Source: Fistularia commersonii
Taxonomy: Eukaryota > Chordata > Actinopteri > Syngnathiformes > Fistulariidae
Direction of reading: 5' to 3'
Length of the DNA: 64,000 nucleotides
Assembly: GCA_037954325.1 (NCBI GenBank)
Contig: JBBMNZ010000009.1
Coordinates: 9,840,001-9,904,000 of the forward strand
The notes beneath the pieces were generated by a model, which saw nothing but the letters and a program-made list of their open reading frames with translations, was not told the origin of the DNA and made no database searches. Positions 44,501 through 57,500 of this stretch are shown one piece after another. Numbering within the stretch: the stretch's first letter is position 1; the number at the start of each line of letters is the position of its first letter. The position numbers were made by a program, and so were the translations under genes.

Positions 44501-46489
44501 GTTTATTATCGCAGCTAGTTTGCTTCCCCGCTCACTTTTCGCTTGACTGAGATCCCCATACTTACCTCTGCAATCAAGAAGTCCACATTTTTCTTGACAA
44601 AGACATCAAGCTGCTTCTTGAAGATGGCTTTGACTTCCCCCTCACTCTTGCAGCTGAGGTAAGACGGGGTCTGGGAGACACCCCCTGCCACAAGAGCATC
44701 GCCTTCATTGGCCACCTCTCTTGCCAGGTCACAAGCTGCTTCATTTATTTGTTGCCCCTGAAGTTCAGAGAAAGAAAAAAAACAGAAGCGAGCTGCTTCA
44801 ATTTTTCCCTTTGTGAGAACATGGGCTTCTTTTCCAGCAGGCTTCATGCCAAGCTGCCAAATTCAGATATCTCTGAGCAGCTGTAGGCTGGCCTGGTTTA
44901 CACAAAGCCCTGGGCACAGATTTTAAAAGGGGCACCTCCTCCAAATTAATTAGGAAAAGAAAAAAAAAAACAGTTAAATAATAAATTCATTAAGTTTGTT
45001 CACAGCATGAATCAAAAATTTCAATGCATTCAGTTTAAACAAAAAGAGTGTCACAGCATCACTGACAATGGTCTACTATTATTATTGTGTAAGACTAAAA
45101 GACAACTTTTTCTGACTGATTTTATGTAAGACCATATTTTCAATGGATCGGCCTTCAAGGTGTGGCAGATTGACAGAATAATGGGACTAGTATGAATTCT
45201 AATATAAAATGCATAAAGAATACATCTCAGTTTGAGACTGGATTAATGGGAGCCCTGATGTATTATTATGGAGGTTTTTCGCACTAATTTCTGCAGCTTG
45301 TGGACTTAATATTTTCCGGGTAACGTGTCAAGTGTCACAGATGTTGTAGTTGGGAGAGGATCCCATTAATCTTCAAAATGAAACATCTTTCATAGTGGTA
45401 AGTTTAGGAAATAAAAATCTCTTCATTATTAAAAAAGCTTGAACATAAATTTTCGGGGAAAAAATTACAACTTGACAGAGAGAGTCAGAGGGAGTGGGGC
45501 CTGATATGGAGGAACAACCACTTCTAACTAAACTAATTTCTTTGCCAGTGCTTAATTTACCGGCAAACCATTACTGTATTCAATAAAGCTACCTGTTGAA
45601 GTTGGAGGAAAACTTTTATGAGCTGGTACTTTAATGTATTGATTTTTTTCCCTTTTTGCAGTGAGTCTTTCTGGTATTCTGACGGTCCTCTAGGAATTAA
45701 ATGACTGAGAAAAGCAGAGCTACTTGAATATTCACAAGAGGTGTATTACTAAACATAATCAGCTGTAAAACTATTCACATCGGTTAAGAATTGACACATT
45801 ATAAAAGAAACGTGCTTTTTTAATATAAACAAATAAATGAATGGATATTCTTGAGGCCAGACTTGTGGGCTGGATCTTATCCTGAATTCTAAGTTCTGAA
45901 AAGCTCCCTTACAGTCAGGACATGAGGGAGTTTGTGGACCTCTGGAGAATATAGACTGAACAGTAAGAAAAGCGAATAATTCCAGAGAAGATGGTCTAAA
46001 TATTATTTTAATATCATTTCCAAGAGTCTCTCCTGCCTTACCGTGAAGCGCTGCACGTTGCCTCTGTTTTCCAGTTTATCATCGCTGGCATAGAAGGTAA
46101 ACGTCTGCATCACATTGGAACCGGCTCTCAGGAACTCCCGGTGCAGCTGGCGCACTAAAACAAAAAAAAAAAAAAAAAAAGCAAAATTCGGTGAACCTCA
46201 CATGGAGACGACACGGGGGAACGGGGCGCGGCGACACCCTTACCCGCCTCCGGGTGCTCCGCTGCAGCCTCGGGGGTCCAGGGTCCGGCTTTCACGTAGC
46301 CTCTCTTCTCAAGGGCGAAAACGAAACCTCCGTCCCCGATGACGATCTCTCCTGCATTCAGACGCTCCAGAATACCCTGCGGGAGTAAGGGGGGGGGGAT
46401 ATGTCACTCACGCACGGAAACCCAATCGCCTTTCACGCACAAACCTGCGGGGACAAATCTTGCACGGGTACCTTCTTTGTTGGTGCCAT
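41509..46489 (-). CDS. bhmt: Betaine-homocysteine S-methyltransferase
   Basis: This zinc enzyme transfers a methyl group from betaine to homocysteine, giving dimethylglycine and methionine in the cytosol. Eight exons (+ coordinates, read right to left): 46472-46489, 46244-46376, 46042-46154, 44566-44757, 43253-43400, 42325-42507, 41826-42054, 41509-41683. Total 1191 nt, 396 aa; human is 406 aa. Conserved segments include IVIGDGGFVFALEKRGYVKA, NVMQTFTFYAS, VAGGVSQTPSYLSCKS, VAATLCIGPAGDL and MSQPLAYHTPDCN. The zinc ligands are Cys210 in INCHFDP and Cys292/Cys293 in GGCCGFEPYH (human 217, 299, 300). The start MAPTKK lies on a tiny 18-nt first exon, with a TATA-like box about 85 bp upstream. The loop GNVQRFTGQQ is two residues shorter than in human. 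Residue 263, glycine in human (270), reads cysteine here, created across the exon 6/7 junction. Confidence 0.97.
43401..46041 (-). other. bhmt: bhmt introns 3 and 4
   Basis: Non-coding sequence surrounds exon 4 (44566-44757): intron 4 is 43401-44565 and intron 3 is 44758-46041. It is AT-rich, with no transposon, RNA gene or second coding region recognised. Confidence 0.7.
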
Positions 46490-46572
46490 GATAGTCGATG
46501 CGGTGATCGGACCTCTTGACTGCGGCGAACTTCTGAGTGTGGAAAGGGCCGTTCAAAAGGCATCTATCCCGC

Positions 46573-46579
46573 ATTTATA
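46573..46579 (-). promoter_or_regulatory. bhmt: bhmt TATA-like box
   Basis: TATAAAT on the bhmt strand (ATTTATA on +), 84-90 bp upstream of the start codon. A start site near 46545 and a 5' UTR of about 55 nt would follow. A focused TATA promoter fits a tissue-restricted metabolic gene. Confidence 0.5.
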
Positions 46580-46798
46580 ATCCGGGAGAGGGGCGCGGTG
46601 CTCCTGATGTCACCGGGAGAAAGGCCTGCCTCTCTCACCGCATCTCTCGCCCCCCTTCTCTGCTGTCAATCCCAAGGACAGCATCTCTGCTCCAATTTTT
46701 GGGGACTTGTATAAACACCGAGGAAAAATAATTTTATTACTTGTTAATAATACTTTATTTATAACTAGCTTTATTATCAATTTTCTTTGAATATTTTA

Positions 46799-47156
46799 CA
46801 CTGCTCAAAAAAATAAAGGGAACACTTAAAAAACACATCCTAGATCTAAATGAATGAAATATTCTTATGAAATACTTTGGTCTTTAAACAGTTGCATGTG
46901 CTGACAACAAAATCAAACAAAAATGATCAATGGAAATCAATTGTATCAACCCATGGAGGTCTGGATTAGGAATCACACTCAAAATTAAAGTGTAAAAACA
47001 AACTCCAGACTGATCCAACTTTGATGTAATGTCCTTAAAACAAGTCAAAATGAATCTGTGTTGCTTCCTGAGTGGACACTATGATTTCACACAAGTGTGA
47101 TTGACTTGGAGTTACATTGTGTTGTTCAAGTGTTCCCTTTATTTTTTTGAGCAGTA
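46799..47156. mobile_element. 358-bp TA-flanked MITE
   Basis: The termini are near-perfect inverted repeats: ACTGCTCAAAAAAATAAAGG then GAACACTT at the left, and AAGTGTTCCC then TTTATTTTTTTGAGCAGT at the right. TA dinucleotides flank both sides (46797-46798 and 47157-47158), as in Tc1/mariner-type insertions. There is no coding capacity. It sits about 220 bp upstream of the bhmt TATA-like box. Confidence 0.9.
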
Positions 47157-48317
47157 TATATTTCATGTTGTATTATTATACACACATACACACACAGACA
47201 TATATATATAATATTATTGCATATATCATATAAATATTTTATTATCTATTAACCAATATGTATTTCTATGTATTTTATATTTTGATATTTTATATTTTGA
47301 AGTATTTTCAATCAATATTGAATTTAGAAACTCATAATTTTTTCCCTCTTGTTTAATGTTGTATGGATGATTACATACAAAATAATGCCGGTGCATTTAT
47401 GTGATCATTATTGATTTTAAAGTTTGAATGAAATGCCAAAAAAATTTAATATTGAAATTGGAATTTTTTATTTTGTTCAGTTTACATGATACCGAGTTGG
47501 CTCATACAGAAAAATTAAATGGGAAATGTGGCCCGTCAGCCAACATAATTGACCACCCTTGTACTAGACATGCAGAGGAATCGAGATGACGTTTCTCACA
47601 ATCCCAAGGTGACTTGAAATTAACAAAATAATCATAATAATAGAGTGCAAATTAAACAGTAAGTGCACTGTTTCATTCTACAGTAAACATTAAACTTTAA
47701 GGTATAACGTGCACACGGATACAAACTACAGACAAGATGAAAAGATGACAGACATTTGAAGGCACGTAGACATAAATGTATTAATACATTTAATTTGAAT
47801 ATAGAGTAGCAGAAGAGCTTTTTTTTTTTGTAGTTTAGTGCAAAAGCTCAGTAAGTGAGACCATGAAGGTACGTGGTACAATAACAGCATGATGTTTTGA
47901 CAGTGCAAAATAGCAGTAAGGCAAAGAATATTGCAATTTACTGTTAAAGTCCAGTTTTTTGAATGCCGGAGGAGGGCGAAGGGCATCCTGGGCCGGGAGA
48001 GTGGGGGGAGAGTCTGGCATCCGGCGGTGGATGAGGAGTTCGGGAGGGGGAAGAAGGGGGCAGAGATGAGAGAGTGAAGAAAGAGAGAGTTCATCTCTGG
48101 GTGGGTGGAGTGGAGGGAAAGTAGGGAGAGAACTGAACATCCTGACAGCCTGGTTTATAGAAGACATTCTCCGTGCCGTCTGTTGAAGCTCACCTGTGTC
48201 CCTACGTCCCTGCCCATCGGCGCGCTCTCACCCGGCTGTTTCTGTCCAATCAGCTCGCTGCCTGACTTCTTGCTCCCACCTGTCGTTTTTTGTGCTGTGA
48301 GCTAGACCCGTGTTTTC
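47157..48317. other. bhmt-dmgdh spacer, AT-rich part
   Basis: A very AT-rich stretch (47160-47480) with short TA runs. It is followed by a purine-rich + strand segment near 47970-48120 that produces shadow ORFs. No gene is supported. Confidence 0.6.
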
Positions 48318-48715
48318 AGCTCCAAAGACTGGAGGCAGAGCTACAGGTGGCAGAGATGAAGATGCTGAGGTTCTCTTTGGGAGTGATCAGGATGGAAAGA
48401 ATCAGGAATGAGTCCATCAGAGGAACAGCACATGTTAGATGTTTCAGACACAAGGTCAGAGAAGCCAGACTGAGATGGTTGGGTCATGTACAGAAGAGGG
48501 ATAGTGAGTATATTGGTAGATGGATGCTGGAATTGGAGCTGCCATGCAGGAGGTTACGAGGAAGACCAAAGAGAAGATTTATGGATGTAGTGAGAGAGTA
48601 TATGAAGGTAGTTGGTGCGAAAGAAGAGGATACAGAGAATAGGGTCAGATGGAGAAAGTTGATTGGCTGTGGTGACCCCTGAAGAGAAAAGCCGAAAGGG
48701 GAAGAAGAAGATGAT
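48318..48715 (+). mobile_element. non-LTR retrotransposon 3' end (RT tail)
   Basis: The + strand reads the C-terminal tail of a LINE reverse transcriptase for about 120 codons without a stop: LQRLEAELQVAEMKMLRFSL, then HKVREARLRWLGHVQKRDSE, LRGRPKRRFMDVV and NRVRWRKLIGCGDP. It ends in gtgacccctgaagagaaaag and a GAA-rich tail. 5'-truncated. The same family occurs at 2171 (internal part) and 58488 (tail). Confidence 0.82.
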
Positions 48716-51032
48716 GGCCATTTCTCGTTCGTTCAACACTATTCGGTCACAACTTGTACATATCTGTTGTTTATTTTATTTGTTGCCTAGCAGAATAGGC
48801 AGCTTTATACGCCATGTCCCGTCCTCCCTGTGTTTGTGTCCCGATTGCCTCACATCACATAACAAATGAAGCATCTGTTGCAATTTTAGCTGCTAATTTA
48901 AAACACACTGTAGTCAAAAACAAAACACGCAGGGGAAAGTCACAAGGTCTGATAACGTGTCCATCAGACAGGATTGCAAACAGAAGTGTTTTAAGGAGAA
49001 TAATTTTTAATACCCTTTTAAATTTTTTGAAATCAAAGGTTGGATTAAAATGTGTGGATGTTAAAACAGAAGGAATGTCTACTCTCCGAGACACCCTCAG
49101 AATGGGTTTCCCTCCTTTTTTTTTCTTTCTGTTGATGTGTTTCTTGGGGTGGGAGGGATGAGGAGGAAAATCACTAGAAAACTTAAGAAAAATACAATCT
49201 CGATATTTGGTTGAGATCAGGATTTGTTTTGATTACTCAACTAGATCTGTATGAGATCAAATATTCAGAACACTAATGGCAATCCCCACAAAAATAGAAG
49301 TTTAACATTTTGCTGGATCAGTGTTTGGTGTTAGAGTCTGAAGTCAAACATCTAGTATTTCAAAGTTAGACTGACTTGCAGTCTGAAATATAACAGAAGT
49401 TCTCTGTCTCTCTCTTCCAACTCCAGTATTTTGGGATTAATCTGACATGTGGTGCAGCTGAGAATAAAGTTTATGGAGCAATGAAAAAGAAAAACATTGG
49501 TTTGTCAAAGAAAACAGTCAATTCAAACTTAAGAAGTCTGATGAACATTTATATAACTTGTGCAGTAAAACAGCTGGTTTGCAACCAAAAAGTAAATAAA
49601 TGTGTGCATACAAAGTTATTAATGCAAAAAGTTTCATGCATGGTGATTAACACACTTTTATTGATTATATACAAGTAATTTATTTCATCAACGATTTTAC
49701 CTCTCTGGCAGCCTCTATTCAACGTTTTCCGATGGGAACAAACCGCAAAAGAAAATTCATATATGTCACAGAGACAACACCCACTCAGTTTCTATGGTGA
49801 TGCCCCTCGCTGGTTGTCAAGTTTAACATAAAGGATGGTCTTGACAACAACTGCGGTATATGTCTTGTCGGGGACCGGAGGGGATTCATAGATTTAGAAC
49901 TTCACACTTTTTTTTTTTTTCAAGTAGGTCATGATGAATTTCATGTTGATCAATAAGGAAAAAGCTATAATCTCTCCCCAGCAATTCCTGTCATCTCTCC
50001 ACTGGAACACGGAAAAAGAGAAACGCTAGAATTACTGATAAATGAAAACCCTCTGAAGACATTGACCTTAGGGAGTGTGTTACATCTGGCCATGAAGAGA
50101 TTGATCATCAGGCCAACTGGGTCTGTTCCCTCGCTCTTGCATCCCTAGATTTTCTTCCCAGAATTCTTTCAGCTGTGCTCTCATATTGCTTATCTATAAC
50201 AAACACAGCTAATTTAACCAATACAAAAAAAGAACAAGGAGAAATTCAAGTCCAGTAGCCACAACAGAAGATTTCAACAAGAATTCATCATGACCTGGAT
50301 GACTCAGAACCTCCACAGATAACAAATGGTTTGATTTTACTTTTTATATGGATTTGCTACTGGTTTAATGTGATCTCCTCTGAGCATTTTCCTTGCTGCT
50401 TAGAAAACAATGGAGTTTATTTGCAAAGATAAAAAGGGCATTAAGAATATACATAACAAGCTCTTCACAAGTTCATTAGCAGAAAATCCAATTAAACAGA
50501 ATGAATAGATCTTTTTAAGTGTCAAATAGTGATACAGAGGAGAATAAAATGCATCATTGTGAAAGGCTTCATAATTGTGTCCAACATAACACAAAGCCTT
50601 TGTTTGTTTGCTGATATTCAGTCCACAAATTCACACAACTTTGCCGCAAATTATTGCAGTAAATTGCAGATTGTAACAGTCATCACTTCATGGTGCTTAA
50701 AAAGGAACCAGTGTTGGATGAATAAGTTATCCAATCACAAAAGTATTTTTATTTTTATTAACTGAAAATAACTGGAATCTTTGTTTTCAAATGATTCATC
50801 GGATTATCATTTTGGCAAATTAAAAACTTATGATTTTGATCAAAACCAGGTTTCAAACATCACTATCCCAGGGTTCTTAGCTTTGTTTCCAAGTTATGCA
50901 CACATCTACCTGTAGGAGATGACAAAGAAGAACTAACTTAAACCTAAACTAGCCATTTGATATCCATCAGGTTTGGCACAGTTGTCTCCCAAACCTCAAT
51001 CGAGACAGTTCGTTCAGGCGTATTTGAAATTG

Positions 51033-51046
51033 TCACTAGGGGGCAG
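51033..51046 (+). promoter_or_regulatory. candidate CTCF site
   Basis: TCACTAGGGGGCAG matches 13 of 14 positions of the CTCF core CCASYAGRKGGCRS, in the same orientation as the 39527 site. Confidence 0.35.
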
Positions 51047-51876
51047 TAACATGGGAATTTTAACAAGAAGTGAAACATGGCCTGAACAACAGAGCACTTT
51101 AATCACATTTAATGCTTTTGACCCCAGAAGTCTAATCATGTTTCAAAAATCAAATAATCCATAACTATATCTATATACCAATGCAAATAGGTTACACCCC
51201 AACATCTACATTCTTTGCCGTGCAGTTGTATCCTTGCATATCCTCACCTTCCTAAAATAATTGCCTCTGTAATTTTATTAATGTTCCAGAATTAACCCAA
51301 AAATGCTCAATATGAGCCTGAAGTTGGCCCGTTTTTACTACCTTTTTTTATTTTTATTTTAATTGAACTGTTTCCCAGTTGTGATTGACTGGCGATCAGC
51401 CCAAAACTGACAGAAAGTATGCATGGCCCCTCGTACAGAAATATACCAGTATTTACATATTTCTAAATAATTTGATGCGATTAAGAATGCAAAAACTATA
51501 TGATTGAATTTTTTTGTCATAAGAAAAAAAAAAAGTATTGCTGTTAGTTGTCTGATGTACAGAAAAATAACTTGTTAAAATACTTTTTGGAATAAAAAAA
51601 AAGGTATAAAGATAGACTTATGAATAATAGCAACTCTTTTATCAATACACTTCCTGCACCCATTTCTCATGAGATTACGGTATGTGTAAATTAAGGCACA
51701 TGTCAGCCAAGGTGTAGTGCTGTTTGAGATTTGAAAAGTTTACTTTTTAGGATATCCCCCATAGCGAAAGTTAATTTTGAAAAAAAAACAAAAAACAAAA
51801 AAAACAAATAACTTTCTTTTTATCCCAGGGAAAATAATGATTCACAACTGTCACATGTTTTGGCATCACAATTACA

Positions 51877-51901
51877 TATAAATATATATATATATATATA
51901 T
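51877..51901. repeat. (TA)n microsatellite
   Basis: An alternating TA run with one interruption. Confidence 0.9.
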
Positions 51902-54459
51902 GGATGTTTGATCCTGACACTTAGGGCAAGTTAATGCCTGTTTGCAGATCAAGTTAATCTTGTGTCTTTATAAACATGGCCCTATTGTTATTTTCTATCT
52001 ACAGCATCTCAACAAACACTTTCTGTTTATAAACATTCTCCATACTTGACCTGCTTTCTATGAAGCTGATCTCTCTCAGAAATGTGAGCACCTCCCAAAA
52101 TAGGCTAAGTAAAAGAACCATCAAGTTTGAAAGAAAACTGAAAGACTTTTATTCTTTCAAAATATAGGGTATGTGGCTGTCAGGCTTTTTCTTTCTAAAT
52201 GTAACCTTTGACTTATGAAGAAGCTATTCAGTTTATCAGCGATCGCTCATAGTCTTGAGGGCAGATGCGCTCATCAAAACGATGAATGGCATTGACACAT
52301 GCGGCTGGCGAAGCCTGCAGAGGACATCTAATCCTTCGAAGCAGTTGGGAAAGTTGTGTAACAGCGGAGACAGAGCACCAGCATCTAGACTGGTTCACTC
52401 CTGCTTTGCTCAGATAGAAGTGTTTTGCCACCTCTAATATGTATTTGTCAATGATGCTTTGTGACAAATTATTTGATTTCCTTAAAAACCTGTGGTGCAA
52501 TGGGCGTCTTGATTGAAGACTGGAATCTTTAATTTTGGGAAAAATTACAACATGCACTTAAAGATGAAAATAGGAAGTCTTACTGAGTATGTAGTCATCT
52601 GAAAGTAAGAGTTATCACACCTGCAAATATGAAAAAATTTTAATTATTGCACATCTACATAGGCAGGTTAATTGAATGGACGCTGGGCAGTTTTATCTGC
52701 TTAAATAGGTTAAATGGTTAAATAAGGCCGGACAGATGTATTTATACAATGTAACATTCATTATAGGTCAGCCTGGATCAGATTAACCCGATGTGGTGCC
52801 CCCCGGAAGATTCCACAGACGGCGTGTCTTTCTCCAAGTGTCTATGAAAAAGCAACACCCACATACAGTATTACAAACTTGTTTGAAAGGTTTCGAAAAG
52901 CTTTTCGCAAAAGGCTTCTGATTTTATCATAAGGTTGACAATTTATTTTCAAATTTGGGTATAATTTTCAAATAGAGCCAGAGTATTAGGCATTACTGAT
53001 TTGCATTTACTTTCTGATATAAAGGTTTTTGGATTTTTATCTGTGTATTAAGCTTCAACCCTATCTAATATGCTGATCCATTTTTTTCCCTAATTTCTGG
53101 CCCTCTTCCAATACATTTCCATTGAGTTGTTTTTTTTTCCAGTGAGAGGCCCCCTTTGCCCCAAATAAGAAAAGGCAACAAGCAATTAACAGTCTGTAAA
53201 AAAAAATCCCTTGAAAATAAACAAGAAATTTCATGTTTTTTCGGGAGTCCCTTCACAAAAAAATAAGGAGGCTCCAAAAAATATTAACAAAAGAGACAGG
53301 CTTTCCTGATAGGCTGGGCGTGACCTAATTTCACCGAATGCTTCAGGTGGGTAATTATGTTAGTAGGGTAAAGATTATTTGCAGAGAGAAATACAACATT
53401 CCAGCTTGCTGCTGATAGCGGCAACAGAAACACATCACCTGTTACTGTGTAACTTTATGTTTGGTGGATTTCAACTTGATCAACTTATTCCCCCACAAGA
53501 GAAGTCTTTACTTATCAAGGCAGGTATTTGATGATGTTTTGTGATTCAGCATGACATGTCTTGTGAGCAGAAGCCTGAAAGTAAGTAAGATATTGCTGTT
53601 TTGGTGCCTAAAATACCCACTGATCACTAAAATGCTGTGTAGACAAATCAATCTGAGTTCTCTTCTTGTTTTGCATAGCAGTGTTTGCATTAATGTGCTA
53701 TCAGGACAAACGTCCAGCTCAAACCTGTTGCAGCTGTTCCAGGGGAGGTTGTGTTGTGATAAAAAGGCTCAAGGACCACAGAGAGATAATGCCTGAGAGC
53801 AGTGAGGCGTTCAGGTCACTTTGATCGAATGCATTTATGGTGCTTTCAGTGTTTCCTAGCCCTCCTGCTACACTGTTCCTGTGAGACAGGACAGCGATTA
53901 TTTTGGTAAGATCAAATAAATGCACATAAAAGTATAATGTAAGTACTTATAATTTGGTAAATGAATTCAGCAAATTATTAAAAAAACTGTCCTTAATTAA
54001 ATAATACAAATGCTATTTCATGACTCCTGATAATTCATTATATCTTACAATCATTTCAGAAATGTTATTTTCTAATAATGCTGACAATACACATCTATGT
54101 CCATCTGCACTGTTGTGAAAACCTGCGCCCTGTGGATGTGTGAAATTTAATAAATATACATATATTATACATCATTTATTTTTATTTATGACACAGTTTT
54201 CAAATTTAATTATTTTAACTCTAATTTTATTTTTTTTTATTCTTTTTTATTTTTTTTTTCATTTTACTCTGCCGTTCTTTAACCTATATTCGGGGCTGTG
54301 GCGCAGCAGGGGTTAACCTGACGGCGGGTCACTCTGGGTAAAGTTACTGGTTTACTTCTGGGTCTGTGGGCGGATCGACACCCGGGTTGTAAGACTAACA
54401 ACACCAAAGGAGAGAGCGACAGGCCAGCGACAGGAACGCCGGGTATGATCTGATCCCGC

Positions 54460-54509
54460 GCGTTTGTGAGCGTGTGTGAGTGTGCGTGTGTGTATGTGTT
54501 CCTGCAGCC
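54460..54509 (+). promoter_or_regulatory. dmgdh: dmgdh 5' leader with GT-rich tract
   Basis: A GT-rich stretch (54467-54499) immediately precedes the dmgdh start codon, whose context gcagccATGt is acceptable. No TATA box is apparent. The tract probably lies in the 5' UTR or core promoter. Confidence 0.4.
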
Positions 54510-57500
54510 ATGTCTCGGATACTGAACTTGGTGCGCGTCCATCTGCGGAGAGATCTCTCAACACGTGGACGAGCAGCTCCTCTCCCTGTGCGGACGTTGA
54601 GCTGCACATCCAGAAAGCAGGCAGAGCAAAGGTGAGAGTCTTTTGAGAGAATCAGAGGGGGAGGTCTCCCCCCCCCCCACCCCCGGAGTTTGCAATAAAG
54701 CTGTAATAACAGCAACACCACTTAATCTGTCAACAAATCACACCTCTATCTTCTCTGACAAGGTTGTATTAAAAGGTGATTCGTGTGACATCTTTCCTCT
54801 CTTGGTCTCCCAGTGATGCCTCTGCAAGCCTGAGGGGGCTGAAGGACACCGCGGAGACGGTGGTGATAGGTGGAGGATGCGTGGGGGTCAGCTTGGCCTA
54901 CCACCTGGCCAAAGGTGGCATGAAGGATGTGGTGCTGCTGGAGAAGTCTGAGCTGACCGCTGGCTCCACCTGGCACGCCGTATGTCCCCCGCAAGCGTTT
55001 GTTGTGTCGATGCAAGGAGGCTCGTCACAATAGTCGAAACCCGTCACGTAGTCAGCATCACCTGTTAATATAATACATTTTTTATTATATTTCCTGTGTG
55101 GTAAAAAAATATTCCGATACATCTCTCTCATTTCACATAATTGAATGAATCAGAAATAGTGATATATCAGCGTGAAAATTCCCTAAACCTTGCAAGAGAT
55201 CAGTCAAAATCAGCAAGAGGGTCCTTCGAAATAACCAAAAAGGTCATAGCACAAAAAAAATTAGGAAATCGTAAAAAGTAAACTGGAAGGACAGAATCAG
55301 CTGGTAAGTAGTTGGACATGAGTGGGCAGTGAAAAGAAAACTAAAGGTAAATAAGCAAAAACATTTCTCTAAATGAACATGAAGTATATTCATTTCAATC
55401 AAAATAATATAGTTAAATATCTGTGTCTGATTTCATGTTAAAGGCTTATTTGTTTCTTTATTTCCATTTTCTTAAACAGCCGAATTCCCGTGCTTTCAGC
55501 TTACTTCAAAGTTTAACTCTTCTTCGTCTCTATATGTTGCTTTAAATTCAGCTTTTGCTCTTGAATCATTATCATATAAGTAAAATGGCAAAATAGGTCG
55601 AGATCCGAAACCTCAAGATTCTTCCAAGAGAGTATTTTATTTTTCTTTACGCTTCTTTCTGTGTGGTTTATGGAGGCATTCACAGTCCTGACCTGTTTTC
55701 TCTCTGACCCCCCTCAGTGATCAGCTCTGTACCGTAAAGTTATAAATACATACCTGACTCTGCAGAAGGGGACTCTTTCTCAGTTACTCTCCTCACAGTT
55801 GTTCAAATGGGATCTGAAACTGCTTCTTGCATTTCCCCCACCCCCTCCCTATAGATACTATAGCCTCTTAGTGACTAAAGTGAGACAGATAAAGGCTGGT
55901 GGCAAGTAAGGATTAACTTATTCAAATAAATTAAATGCAGGCCAACACATGTAGTAAATAATCTGCAAATCTGATGACATGCTGGAAAAATGCATCTTAG
56001 TTATTTGGCCTTGCTCTCATGGAGTATGCAGTTTTGAATAGAATTACATCTACAGTAAACAGCTGATGACTTCATGATGAAGCAATGATATTTTATATTT
56101 TATATGATATTTATCTAATAATGATAACAATAACATATTCACATTCTGATCAGTAGAGTACGTGCCTTCCTCTGATAAGCAACGCACACACACCTGAACA
56201 TTCATGTGATGTAGACCAGGCCACTTCCTCCATCCCTCCCAGTCCTTTGTGGTCCAGCTCTGATGCTTGCATGGCCATAGCGGGTGCTTTTAGCGGTGAG
56301 CGAGGGTCGGCATTGACACTCGCATTCATCTGCGTGCTCTCAGACCCAAACACATCAGGCTGACACACTGCTGGATCTGCCACCTCTCCATCCAGTTTAC
56401 CAGTAATTATAGTAGCTCTTTTGTTAGTTTGGGCCACATGGACCATTCTTTGCATGCTGTTAAGTCCTGCCTAAAAATCGCGGCTTGGCTCTATGGTTTC
56501 CACAAGACATTTTCCTGCTAGTTTGATCCCAACCGCGTCAAACGTGCATTTCGAGACTTGTCCGCATTTTCGATTTGCTATGTGATCGCGTTTATGAGTG
56601 TACACAATCATTTGGACAAACGCAACCAGTGTTGACTCAATGACTCAATGATAATATCTTCTCAGCAAACAATAAATGCTGCTGTTGGTGTTTGTTCACC
56701 CAACTCAAGTTCACGTATAAATAAGTTCTCAGAATGCATGATGAAGATAAACATGATCATTGAATAGTATGTAACTGCATAATAAATTAGCTGAGCTTTT
56801 TTCAGATGCGATCAAGTGGGTGAATAATTATAAACATGTTTATAGGAATGTGATTTACATTGCTTTGAGTAAATCTGTTTGTCCTGTTGCCATAACGATG
56901 CATTTCACAGGTAGCTCCTCCTTTGCCATAGTATGAGACTTGAAAAAGAACTGAGTGATTCATTGTTCGTTTACTACTTTAAAAGCCGCTAGTCTTGAAA
57001 GATCAGTCGTGAATCCACTGAAATTTCCCGGACATTTTGTTTTAAGAGAGAGAACCACAAGCAGACAGCAGAGAAATAGTCTGCCGTCATATCTCTGACG
57101 GTACTTATAAAGTCTATCGATGTTGTGTCTCTGTGTCATTAAGTGATATGATTTGATTTCAGGCTGGTCTGACGACGTATTATCATCCTGGAATCAACCT
57201 GAAGAGGGTTCATTATGACAGCATTAAACTCTATGAGAAGCTGGAGGCAGAGACTGGTCAGGTGAGTTTTGGTTTAATACTTGGTATGAGGAGCCACTGT
57301 GTGTAGTTTTATTTCAGATTTAGTCATTGGATTATGTCTGCGCAGGCCGTGGGCTTCCACCAGCCAGGTAGTGTGCGCATCGCTTCCACTGCTGCTCGGG
57401 TGGATGAGATGAAGTACCAGATGACCCGCACACACTGGAATGTGACGCCTCAGTACTTGATCGGACCAGAGAAAGTCCACGAATATTTCCCTCTACTCAA

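Larger units (their letters stand above)
48716..54459. other. bhmt-dmgdh spacer, distal part
   Basis: No gene is supported in this 5.7 kb. It contains a (TA)n run at 51877-51901 and a candidate CTCF motif at 51033-51046. Open frames such as 52228-52557 on the - strand have no recognisable domain. No second BHMT-like gene is visible, unlike the BHMT2 copy of mammals. Confidence 0.65.

Noticed and set aside
52228..52557. 109-codon - strand open frame between bhmt and dmgdh
   Set aside because: No recognisable domain, no promoter or splice signals, and ordinary AT-rich surroundings. Treated as chance.
54395..54721. - strand open frames over dmgdh exon 1 containing THTHTH runs
   Set aside because: They result from the GT-rich leader read in antisense and have no recognisable domain.
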